From Aureococcus anophagefferens (Eukaryota; Sar; Pelagophyceae; Pelagomonadales; Pelagomonadaceae), in contig NW_008705642.1 in NCBI RefSeq assembly GCF_000186865.1, forward strand, positions 3,524 through 27,951: a stretch of DNA of 24,428 bases, in the 5' to 3' direction. Made by a program: the position numbers and the translations under genes. Below are positions 7,931 through 15,916 of the stretch, piece by piece (position 1 is the first letter of the stretch; every line of letters starts with the position of its first letter). A model generated the notes under the pieces. It was not told the origin of the DNA, made no database searches, and saw nothing but the letters and a program-made list of their open reading frames with translations.

Positions 7931-8491
7931 TTGGACCATGGCGCGCACTCTCTACTTCTTCGCGCACAGCCGAAGGTGCGCCGCGAACGTGGCCGGTTCT
8001 ACGGGCAGCCCGTCGTCGTTGCCGCCGCGGGGCAGCCCTTAGTTGGGGGCCGTCGGTGGACGCTCGCGGAGTCGCTGAACGTCGGCGACTTCGTGGCGCT
8101 GGAGACGGGCGACTACTGGCGCCCGCAGCGCGAGGGCGGCGGCAGCACGCACGCCTTTTTGCTCGCGCGCGTCATGGAGCAGCGCGGGAGCGGCGGGAAG
8201 GGCTACGTCGTCGCGGACGACCGCGCGACGCGGACGCACGACAACGAGGAGTACCGCCCCGGGGACCCCGTCGTCCTGGTGCGCCTCTTCGACCGCACGG
8301 GCGCGGACACGCGCCGCTTCACCGTCCGCATCTACCGCGCGAACGGCAGGAGCGTTCTCCGAAAGCTCGACTCGGGCGACGGCCGCGAGGACCAGCCCGT
8401 CGTCGGCGGCACCACCGCCGTCGCGCCACGCGCGACGTACACGATCACCTCGGCCGCCGAGCGCGCGATCACGACCGCGGCGGCGCACTGA
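7931..8491 (+). CDS. Unknown protein, beta-rich, possibly BAH/Tudor-like
   Basis: Open frame ending at TGA 8489-8491. No in-frame ATG lies near the 5' end, so the start or a first exon is unresolved; an ATG at 7938 is in another frame. The core reads SLNVGDFVALETGDYW, then AFLLARVMEQ, KGYVVADDRA, GDPVVLVRLFDRTG and TRRFTVRIYRANG. This alternation of short beta strands with 'GDxVxLE...W.A+V' resembles BAH- or Tudor-like barrels, but I cannot name a family. It lies in the 1074-bp block that separates the two right arms of the inverted-repeat element, so it may have arrived with that insertion. Codon usage is GC-rich like host genes. Confidence 0.4.
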   Translation: MDHGAHSLLLRAQPKVRRERGRFYGQPVVVAAAGQPLVGGRRWTLAESLNVGDFVALETGDYWRPQREGGGSTHAFLLARVMEQRGSGGKGYVVADDRATRTHDNEEYRPGDPVVLVRLFDRTGADTRRFTVRIYRANGRSVLRKLDSGDGREDQPVVGGTTAVAPRATYTITSAAERAITTAAAH

Positions 8492-8707
8492 GTCCGCTTT
8501 TCGCGCGCGTTTCGCCCGCGGGCGTCGTTTCGCGCGCGCGCGCCACACCACCGACGCCGTCCCATCCGAGCCCCTGGCCGACGCCGTCCCTCGCGGACGT
8601 CCCCGGACTGGGGCTGACGCGTCGTGACCGCCCCCGGGACCACCCGGTATCGTTAGCAATTGTTTCGTACTTCTGGGGGGGGTCGACCGTGGTCAGAGCC
8701 CTTTACA

Positions 8708-8877
8708 GGACCATAGGCTCAGCCTACTGGACCTACCGCTACCCTGACTGACCTTCCCCACTGAGGAGGCTCTCCTCCTTTCTTTCTCCTTTCCTATCCC
8801 AAAGTACTGAGATCCTCCCTCCCTGGCGCTAACGCCAGTAGGTCAGTCCACGTAACTCTCGCAGCTGCCCCTGCGAG
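8708..8877 (-). repeat. Outer inverted-repeat arm, right
   Basis: 170 bp, reverse complement of 3969-4140. It begins GGACCATAGGCTCAGCC and ends CAGCTGCCCCTGCGAG. Recognisable sulfatase pseudogene sequence starts about 65 bp beyond its end. Confidence 0.85.
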
Positions 8878-8940
8878 CTCACTTCAAGGCCACTACCCAG
8901 AGAAGCCTTCTCCCTCTGTTCTTTTGCCTGCACAAGCGAC

Positions 8941-9985
8941 GTGCGTCGCAGTTTCGTGTTCTGCAGCCCGACGCGCAGCTCGTTCCTCTCGGGCCGGCTG
9001 CCCATTCACGTCAACACTCGCAACGACGACCCCGACGTCTGGAGTGCCGCGAGCGGCGAGGGCGCGGGGATCGGCACCAACATGACAGGGCTGGCAACGC
9101 GTGGGCGGGCGCGTACGAGGAGAAGCTCTTCAAGGCCGAGGCCACCGCCATCATCGGCGACTTCGCCGCGGCCGCGGCCGACGGCGACGACGCGCGGCTG
9201 TTTTTGTATTACGCGTCGCACCTGTCGCACACGCCGATGCAGGTGGAGCAACATGTGCTCGACGCGTTCCTCAACGAGAGCGCCACGCTGTCGCTGCCCG
9301 GTCTGGGCTACGCGGCCATGACCAACGCGCTCGACGCCGCGGTGGCGAACGTCACCGCGGGATGTGGGAGCGCACGCTGTTCGTCTTCTAGTCGGACAAC
9401 GGCGGCCCAATCTACGCCGCGAACTTTCGAGCGACCGGCGGCTGCCCGAGCGCCATGCGGCCGGGGATGCATCCCTACGGGACCGGCGGGGCGGGAACCC
9501 TACCGCTCGACGTGCCTCGACTTTGGCGGCGCCGCGAACAACTGGCCGCTTCGCGGCGGCGAGGCCAGCTGCTGGGAGGGCGGCGTGCGCGTGGCTGGCT
9601 TCGTGAGCGGGGGTGCGCTGCCCGCGGCGCAGCGCGGCACGCGCTGCGCCGGACTGTTGCACACGGCGGACTGGTACGCAACCTTTGGCGCGGGGCGCGG
9701 CGAGCGGGCTGCCCTCGATCGACTCGCTGGACATGTGGCTGATGGTGAGCGGTGCGAATGCGACGTCGAGCGGAAAGCCGGGGCCGCGCGCGCTAGTGAC
9801 GGCGCGGTACAAGCTGCTGCTTGGAAACGCGGGCGCGCCCGGCCTGGGGATGGACGGCTGGACGGGCCCGCACTTTCCCAACGCGAAATCGATGGACCAC
9901 ACCTGGCCCCAGACTGCGGCGCGGGCCGCCTCTTCGATTTGCTGTTGGACCCGACGGAGCATCACACTGCCAAATACACCGTGCT
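8941..9985 (+). pseudogene. Arylsulfatase B-like (N-acetylgalactosamine-4-sulfatase) pseudogene
   Basis: Sulfatases hydrolyse sulfate esters using a formylglycine made from the Cys of C-x-P-x-R. That motif is here at the 5' end (FCSPTRSSFLSGRLPIHV). Later pieces follow arylsulfatase B order: LFLYYASHLSHTPMQV, then AMTNALDAAVANVTAG, WERTLFVF, SDNGG, NNWPLRGGEASCWEGGVRV, LLHTADWYATF, and RLFDLLLDPTEHH near the end. It is broken several ways. The N-terminus before the active site is missing. The stretch between NMTGLA (about 9092) and WAGAYEEKLF is absent, including the Lys/His catalytic region. A TAG at 9389-9391 falls just before SDNGG. The frame also shifts near 9370, 9500 and 9710, and again before the C-terminus. 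It cannot make a working enzyme. Truncation falls close to the right arm of the inverted-repeat element. Confidence 0.8.
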
Positions 9986-10425
9986 GTGTCATTCTTATTT
10001 CCCCCTGCGATATTGGTTGCTCTTGATTTGTTCTCGGTTCCTAGTTGCATGTATCTCGTAGATTATTGGCCCCCATATATATAGTTTGATTTATTTGATT
10101 TATTAATTTCTTTACTTCAGAGGCATGCAGATCGATCGACGCGATCTCGGAGCGATCGACACGGACACGCGCTCGGCGACGGACGCGTCCAGATTTAGGA
10201 CAATGACGGGTCGACGACAAAGAGGCAGCTGCGCTGGCACCGAAACCGACGAGGTGACCTTAAGCTTCAGACCTCCTGCGCGGCCCGCTCGAGGCGCTGG
10301 GCGTCGACGGATTTAGGTCGGCAAGCACGCACCGCGCGATAGACGCGCGCACCATGACCAGAGGAGTGTCGCCGCTGCCCTCGATCAGGCGAAGGCACCA
10401 ACGAGGTGCGTCGGACAGCGGCGTT
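9986..10425. other. Intergenic stretch, no gene seen
   Basis: The first 140 bp are AT-rich (TATATATAGTTTGATTTATTT near 10076-10097) and could be the old 3' flank of the sulfatase gene. The rest is GC-rich with repeated CGATCGA words at 10131-10160. No supported open frame on either strand. Confidence 0.45.
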
Positions 10426-10453
10426 TAACATATCCCGCCGGCGGGATATGTTA
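10426..10453. repeat. Perfect 28-bp palindrome
   Basis: TAACATATCCCGCC followed directly by its exact reverse complement GGCGGGATATGTTA, with no loop. It lies 49 bp beyond the stop of the minus-strand gene at 10502, so it could act in the 3' region or as a binding site for a dimeric protein. Function unknown. Confidence 0.8.
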
Positions 10454-10501
10454 GCAAGGGCAAGTGGGCGCGGCCGACCTCGAGGCCCAGACGGACATCA
10501 G

Positions 10502-12050
10502 TTACGTCGGCGCGACCTCCAGGACGCCATCGTACCCCGCGCCGAAGGCGAACGCGTGGCGGTTGAAGGCGAGGCGGGAGATGTCGGCGCCCGCCGCCGC
10601 GCAGAGGGGCGCTTTCGCCGCGAGGACGAGGTGGACGAGCCAGGCCTCGTTGTGGTCGAAGCCCGTCGTGCCCAGTCGGACGGAGGCGTCGTAGCCCTCG
10701 ACGGCGGGCGCGCCGAGGGGCGCGGTGTCGACGGCGCCACCGCGGGCACCGAGCGCGGCCTTGAGCTCCGCGAGCGTCGCCGGGTAGGCGTCGAACGCCG
10801 CGCGCGGCAGCGACAGCCACCACCAGCGCACCGTCGAGAGGTCCGACGCTCGGGCCGCCGCGGCGTCGAAGAGCAGGAAGCCGCCGCCGCCGCCGCGCGC
10901 GGCGCCGCGGTCCGCAAAGGCCCGGGCCGTCGCAAAGAGNNNNNNNNNNNNNNNNNNNNNNNNNNNNNNNNNNNNNNNNNNNNNNNNNNNNNNNNNNNNN
11001 NNNNNNNNNNNNNNNNNNNNNNNNNNNNNNNNNNNNNNNNNNNNNNNNNNNNNNNNNNNNNNNNNNNNNNNNNNNNNNNNNNNNNNNNNNNNNNNNNNNN
11101 NNNNNNNNNNNNNNNNNNNNNNNNNNNNNNNNNNNNNNNNNNNNNNNNNNNNNNNNNNNNNNNNNNNNNNNNNNNNNNNNNNNNNNNNNNNNNNNNNNNN
11201 NNNNNNNNNNNNNNNNNNNNNNNNNNNNNNNNNNNNNNNNNNNNNNNNNNNNNNNNNNNNNNNNNNNNNNNNNNNNNNNNNNNNNNNNNNNNNNNNNNNN
11301 NNNNNNNNNNNNNNNNNNNNNNNNNNNNNNNNNNNNNNNNNNNNNNNNNNNNNNNNNNNNNNNNNNNNNNNNNNNNNNNNNNNNNNNNNNNNNNNNNNNN
11401 NNNNNNNNNNNNNNNNNNNNNNNNNNNNNNNNNNNNNNNNNNNNNNNNNNNNNNNNNNNNNNNNNNNNNNNNNNNNNNNNNNNNNNNNNNNNNNNNNNNN
11501 NNNNNNNNNNNNNNNNNNNNNNNNNNNNNNNNNNNNNNNNNNNNNNNNNNNNNNNNNNNNNNNNNNNNNNNNNNNNNNNNNNNNNNNNNNNNNNNNNNNN
11601 NNNNNNNNNNNNNNNNNNNNNNNNNNNNNNNNCCGCGACCGCGCAGCCGACGCCGCCGCCGCACGCGACGTCGCAGTTCGCGCAGGCCAGGGCGAGGGTC
11701 TCCGTGAGATTCGTCGCCGCGTAGGGCGCCGCGGCCGCGAGATTCTCCGCGACGCCGCCGCAGCGATCGGCCGCGGCGTCGAAGACGCACCGCGGCGCCG
11801 GCGACCCGGCGCAGCCGTTGGCGCGGTGCGCCGCCATCGTGGACCGGACCGCCGCCTCCACGGCGGCCGGCCATGCAGACGCGGGCAGCTCGTCGACGAC
11901 GGCCGCCGCCGCCGCCGCCACGACGTCCGGCGCCGCGTCGAGGCGCCACTCGACGCTGAGCGGCGCGTCGCCGAAGACGTTGGCGATCTGGACGGCGCAC
12001 CACTCGGCGCGCGCCCAGGTCGCGAGGAGGAGGAGGCCCCGCGCCGTCAT
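10502..12050 (-). CDS. Unknown secreted protein, interrupted by assembly gap
   Basis: The ATG at 12050-12048 (MTARGLLLLATWARAEW) gives a signal-peptide-like start; a longer frame upstream has no better start. Before the gap the product reads VFGDAPLSVEWRLD, an Ala-rich helix, and a Cys cluster (CVFDAAADRCGG, CANCDVACGGGVGC), consistent with an extracellular disulfide-bonded domain. After the gap it resumes as LFATARAFADRG, then VRWWWLSLPRAAFDAYPATL, TGFDHNEAWLVHLVLAAKAP and a TAA at 10504-10502. The frames on the two sides differ by one, but the gap size is only an estimate, so this says nothing about integrity; an intron in the gap is also possible. I do not recognise the family. Confidence 0.55.
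10940..11632. other. Assembly gap (693 Ns)
   Basis: Run of N inside the minus-strand secreted-protein gene. The flanks are very GC-rich (GCCGCCGCC runs), a common cause of sequencing gaps. Confidence 1.
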
Positions 12051-12154
12051 CGGAGCGGCTGCCCTTTGCGCGGATTCCTCATCGTGCGTCAACGGAGGAG
12101 GGTATACGTAGGGCAATGTCCGCAAAAAATGACTTCTGCTTTTCTTCCAAGTCT

Positions 12155-12275
12155 GTTTCCGTCCACTTGGCCTTTCGTATCTCCCACTAGCCTGAGCTAA
12201 AGGAAGCAAAGTAAACTCCTCCCTCAAGGCCCTCAAGGGGAGGTTGAGCTCAGTTTCAAGTAAAGGTGCCAGAAT
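12155..12275 (+). repeat. Repeat D, copy 1
   Basis: 121 bp starting GTTTCCGTCCACTTGGCC and ending GGTGCCAGAAT. It matches 17354-17465 closely and 18279-18327 in part. This copy has an extra 9-bp CCCTCAAGG unit. Confidence 0.85.
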
Positions 12276-12397
12276 GAAGGCCGACGGACCGCGCTTGGAT
12301 GGCGCAGCCACCTCAGCGGGGACGGAGGAGGGTAGGGCAGGGCGGGTGCTTCATTTGTGCCGAAGGAGGGTGGTGGGCGGGCAAAAAAATATAGCCG

Positions 12398-12519
12398 CGC
12401 CACCCCGGACCCCGGGGAAGCGGCGAGCTGGGAGAGGACCACCACGACCAGCAGTTTTATTTAGCTGGATGATGATAGGTGGTCTAAACTCACTAACCCG
12501 TTACCGGAAACATATTGTA
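12398..12519 (+). repeat. Repeat A, copy 1
   Basis: 122 bp differing from 18142-18263 at one base. It contains GGGAGAGGA, a possible polypurine tract, and ends CATATTGTA exactly where repeat B begins. Interpreted as the 3' internal end (or part of the LTR) of a copia-like retroelement. Confidence 0.85.
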
Positions 12520-12712
12520 TGGACCTAGTGAGGCAGATCCTCTGCCCGTTCGTCCAGTAGCCCCGTCCCCCGTATACTACGGCAGCTGAGGTGACGTGAG
12601 GATAACAGAGACGCCGGTGTACCGCCACTGCGTAACCTCGATAGTTCACCCTCACACGGCAGGGCAACCCCATTAGGCTGCCTCCCCGTGTCGGAGTTTA
12701 CTATCTCGTTAG
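12520..12712 (+). repeat. Repeat B, copy 1 (LTR-like)
   Basis: 193 bp from TGGACCTAGTGAGG to CTATCTCGTTAG, matching 22117-22309 over the same length with 5 differences. It follows repeat A directly, as a 3' LTR would follow the internal region. No coding domain is present. TTGTA before and TACAA after are inverted, not a direct target duplication. Confidence 0.8.
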
Positions 12713-12845
12713 TACAATAGTATAGTGAACTTGAAAAAGGGATCTACATGTATCTGCGTAAATCGATGGCAAAGAGGGCTTCGGCAGTGGTGATGGGCAT
12801 CTAACGAAATCTAGAACTGCTTTATCTTATCTTTGCGGCCCGTCG

Positions 12846-14535
12846 ATGAATTCCGGCCGACCAGTAGCATTGTTCGCGTTCTGTTACTTCCGGTTTAGGT
12901 GTTGTGCAAAGAGAAACATCCTTTACTTGCTCGTAGATGACATGCGCGGTGTCTATGAGCGGGCATCGACCCAACATCTTGATATGTTAGCGAAGGATTC
13001 ACTCGCGTTTGAACGCGCGTACTGCACCATTGCATTCTGTGCACCTGCGCGTGCGGCAGTGTTGACAGGCCGATGGCCAGATACTACAGGAATGTACTCG
13101 GAACAATTCCAGCTTCTACGCGCAAAATATATTGTCCCGCTACCAAAACTCTTTCGGGATCAAGGATATATCTGTCATGGGGCGGGAAAGACCTTTCACC
13201 ACAGTACTGTCACAACCAGTGCACCAGTAAGGGGCTTAAGTATGACTGTTTCCGCAACAGGCGGCGTTGTCGGATGACCTCGACGCACAAGGGTGGACAT
13301 CATATTACCTTTCACAATTTGAAGACGATATCCCGTGCCGAGAGCAAGCTTCATATTGTGTTCGTGATGGGCCACTCTCTGATCTTGTAGATAGCAAGCT
13401 TGCTATGAACACAAGCTCCAAGCTCGTGTCGCTGAAAGAAGAAACTCGACCTTTCTTTGTGATGGTGGGATTTCGACGACCACACCTGCCTTGGGTCGTA
13501 CATCGTCGTTTCTGGGATTTGTACGACAAGATAGAAACACCGTTGCTTGACTTGCCGTCTCACAACGGAAACCGAGGGCCGAACCAACCGCTTCTTGAAT
13601 TTGGAATGGGAATGCACCGCACGACTTTGGCACCCTCTAATGATTGTCTCGGTATGCCACCTCCAAGATTTCCATGGGGGGCAGATGTCGTACAGACCTT
13701 TCCGGCCAGGGCAGGTCAGCGATGCTGGCGTAAGGCATACTACGCTGCAATTTCGCAAGTCGATCATCACATTGGCATGATCCTCTCATCAATAAAGAGT
13801 CTTGGCTTATTCAATTCAACGATTATCATCTTTCATTCGGACCATGGCCACGGTTTGGGCGAACATGGTCAATATTCAAAGATGAGCATGTTGGAATGGG
13901 CCACCAGGGTACCCCTCCTTATTCGGGTGCCTTGGAAACTCAATTCTCTGGGCAGGACGTCAAAAACTCCAGTGAATACGCTCGGTATTTATCATGTCCT
14001 GCCTAAACTCGCTGACATAAATTCTGCCGCAGTGGCAAGGGCCGGGCACATACTAAAAGAAATCAATAGTCCCAGCACTGTAACAAAGACCGCCGCGTTT
14101 TCGCAGTGGCCGAGCTGTGGTGACTTACATCACGCGCAGAATACCCAAGTTGCAAGTCTCTTCAGTTTGGGATGCAAGCTCAGGGCTATGGGATACAGTA
14201 TTCGGGTCAGGGGCTGGCGCTACGTGGCGTGGGTGCCTTTCAATTACACGAATGTTGGAGCACAGCGCGTGTCATTGACGACAATTCTCGCCGAGGAACT
14301 TTATTTTCACGCTGAAGATGACTCTGGCGATCTTGGGGTGGAGTATCACAATTTAGCTTCTAGCCCCCACCTTGCGAAGGTTCGAATCGAGCTCAAGGCT
14401 CGCCTTTCCAAGCACATTGCCTCAATCTCAACATCGATCACACTTGCGCGAGACACATGCTTAACCAAGGCTGATTGTGACAGTGATCTTGCGTGCAGGC
14501 ATTGGAGACATAAACAACCTTGGTGCCCGTCGTGA
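12846..14535 (+). CDS. Iduronate-2-sulfatase-like secreted sulfatase with one short intron
   Basis: Exon 1 is 12846-13226 and exon 2 is 13261-14535, giving 551 residues from the ATG at 12846. It would hydrolyse sulfate esters, probably on polysaccharides outside the cell or in a lysosome-like compartment. A hydrophobic N-terminus precedes the metal-binding LLVDDMR (Asp31-Asp32). The formylglycine motif is C65-A-P-A-R69 followed by LTGR. GKTFHHS holds Lys115 and His118. In exon 2, PFFVMVGFRRPHLPW, YYAAISQVDHHIG, HSDHGHGLGEHG and EWATRVPLLIRVPW follow iduronate-2-sulfatase order, and YHNLASSPHL matches the usual C-terminal N-L-A. A Cys-rich tail (DTCLTKADCDSDLACRH) is extra. All recognisable catalytic motifs are present, so it is probably functional. 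Base composition is closer to neutral than in the surrounding GC-rich genes. Confidence 0.85.
13227..13260 (+). other. Predicted 34-nt phase-0 intron
   Basis: Donor GTAAGG and acceptor GCAACAG. Both edges fall on codon boundaries, and removal joins TVTTSAP to AALSDDLDAQGW, bypassing an in-frame TGA at 13243-13245 in the second frame and restoring one sulfatase frame. A plain 1-base indel is the alternative. Confidence 0.6.
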
Positions 14536-15213
14536 GACGCTCGGACCTCGATGTCGCGTGCCGCGAGCTCAGCGCCGCGTTTGTCGACGATTGGGAGGCG
14601 CTGACCGAGACCGCGCTCGCGCGCTGGTGGGCCTCGCACAGACGGCGCGCGGACGAAATGCTTTCGCTCGACCTCTGGTGGCGGTACTCGCTCCGCGGCG
14701 CGGCGACGGCGAAAGATGTCCTGGCCCGGCGCCCCGCGGCGTTCGCCTGCGCCGACGGCCCGTGCTTTGAGGACCAAACGTGTCGGCCCGCGTTCGATCG
14801 CGCGGGGGGTATCGGCCTGTGAAGATGAACTCGTTTCGGATGGAGAGTTCGTCGTGGCGATCGCGATCATGCAAGCCTTTTGCTCCGCGAACGAATACGG
14901 GCAGCATGGAGAAGTACCATCACTCTTGCTGAGCTCCCTTGACCACGTATCTTGCGGCAATCGCGCCATGTACGAGAAGCACCCCACCGTCGCCAGGACC
15001 ACGCATGCGGATGTGAGGCACCGATGGGGAGGAAAGGTGCGGCGGATGAAGCTGTGGAATATCGATTTCGACGATGGAGATCGGGCCGAGCTTCCCGAGA
15101 TCGAAGCCATCGCGGCAAGACGAGCACACTTCCGGGGTCCGTTCCTGGAGAAAGAATCATTGTCGGACACATTTGCGTTTCTATCACTCGTTGACATGGC
15201 ATCCAAAAGATAA
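14520..15213 (+). CDS. Unknown gene with Tudor-like motif, spliced or frameshifted
   Basis: Two protein-like frames in succession. The first (to 14822) reads AAFVDDWEALTETALARWW, then LSLDLWWRYSLRGAATAKD and ACADGPCFEDQTC. The second, convincing from about 14824 to the TAA at 15211-15213, reads DELVSDGEFVVAIAIMQAFC, then WGGKVRRMKLWNIDFDDGDR. The 'G-K-V...W-x-I-D-F-D-D-G-D' string is typical of Tudor-like barrels. A shift of one base, or an intron of suitable length around 14782-14824 (weak donor), would join them. No clear ATG: the first frame opens with a GTG that overlaps the sulfatase stop at 14535. Much more GC-rich than the sulfatase it touches, so the boundary at 14535 is abrupt. Family unknown. 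Confidence 0.4.
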
Positions 15214-15916
15214 ACATGGCGTGGTTTGAAGCTCTTCCACGCCGCCAAGACTGGCGTCGCAGTGCCGCGCCGCGCCACAAGCGACAGTCGCGGCGCTCGA
15301 CTCATTGTTAACTGGAGAAGAAGGCGACGCCGTGGTTCGTTTATTTCTGTCGCTCGGCCGATCACTGAATGCACACCGGCTTCATGTCCCACCTTTCTCC
15401 GCCTTTAAACGGCACAAAAGGACCCGCTCAACCCCGTCTAACCACTAACGTGAATCCACAAATCATATAGCGGCCTATGAAATAAATTTGCTGCGGCCCG
15501 CGCTCCACAATTCTACGGACGACGTCCCCAGCACTAACCGAGACACCCGAAGCATCAGCGCGACGTGGTTTTGCGGCGGCGCCGCTCGGAGCGGCGTGTT
15601 GTCGCCCCACACCGCCAGTGTCGTAGTGCGTATGTCGCTGCGGAGCCACAGTTTTGATCCATACATTCTTCATTCTGAGAAGAAGGCGCTTGCGATGAGA
15701 AGATTTTGGTTAGATTAGGATGCCAATCAGTATCTTGCTTGACAAAAAGGCTACTTTCCTTTTGTTCAGTCATTTGAAGCCCACTCTGTGATTGGCAAGC
15801 GCCATTCCCTACAATAGACAAACCCCCGGAACGAGTTTTAACTTTGAGTTTCAAAACTGTGCGGCGGCGGTATTGTAGTTCGACCCTTTTTAATTTTTGA
15901 TAACTATGATTGTTTT
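15214..15916. other. Intergenic stretch, no gene seen
   Basis: Mixed composition. Minus-strand frames continue here out of frame with the methyltransferase and show no domain. An AT-rich patch lies just past the methyltransferase stop (15880-15915), as expected for a 3' flank. Confidence 0.45.

Larger units (their letters stand above)
3969..8877. mobile_element. Composite element with long nested inverted repeats, Pack-MULE-like
   Basis: Outer arms 3969-4140 and 8708-8877 are inverted copies of each other. Inner arms 4142-4220 and 7555-7633 are a second inverted pair of equal length (79 bp, 3 mismatches). On the left the two arms abut with one base between; on the right they are separated by 1074 bp. 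The simplest reading is a DNA transposon with roughly 250-bp terminal inverted repeats whose right repeat was split by an insertion. Between the arms lie a Tudor/KOW-like gene, a possible HAD relic and unrecognised ORFs, with no visible transposase. Long terminal repeats around host-like gene pieces recall Pack-MULEs, a Mutator-related class. I found no matching 9-11 bp target-site duplication (CCCATAACC on the left, CTCACTTCA on the right), so the class and exact ends are uncertain. Confidence 0.55.

Noticed and set aside
3960..8886. Target-site duplication around the inverted-repeat element
   Set aside because: The 9-bp flanks (CCCATAACC and CTCACTTCA) do not match; either the ends are misjudged or the site has decayed.
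9006..9992. 328-codon minus-strand open frame
   Set aside because: Antisense to the sulfatase pseudogene, which matches family motifs; the minus frame is Arg/Ala-rich without domains.
10406..11707. Long frame running through the N gap on the plus strand
   Set aside because: Most of it is N, and the flanks are antisense to the secreted-protein gene.
12233..12445. Minus-strand ORF sharing its first 17 residues with one at 17839-18189
   Set aside because: The shared start lies wholly within repeat A, so it reflects the repeat, and the remainders are unrelated.
12515..12717. Target-site duplication around repeat B copy 1
   Set aside because: TTGTA and TACAA are inverted to one another, not a direct duplication.
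14346..15392. 348-codon minus-strand open frame
   Set aside because: It lies antisense to the 3' end of the sulfatase and the next gene, is rich in Ser/Arg/Ala without domains, and the plus-strand frames have clear motifs.
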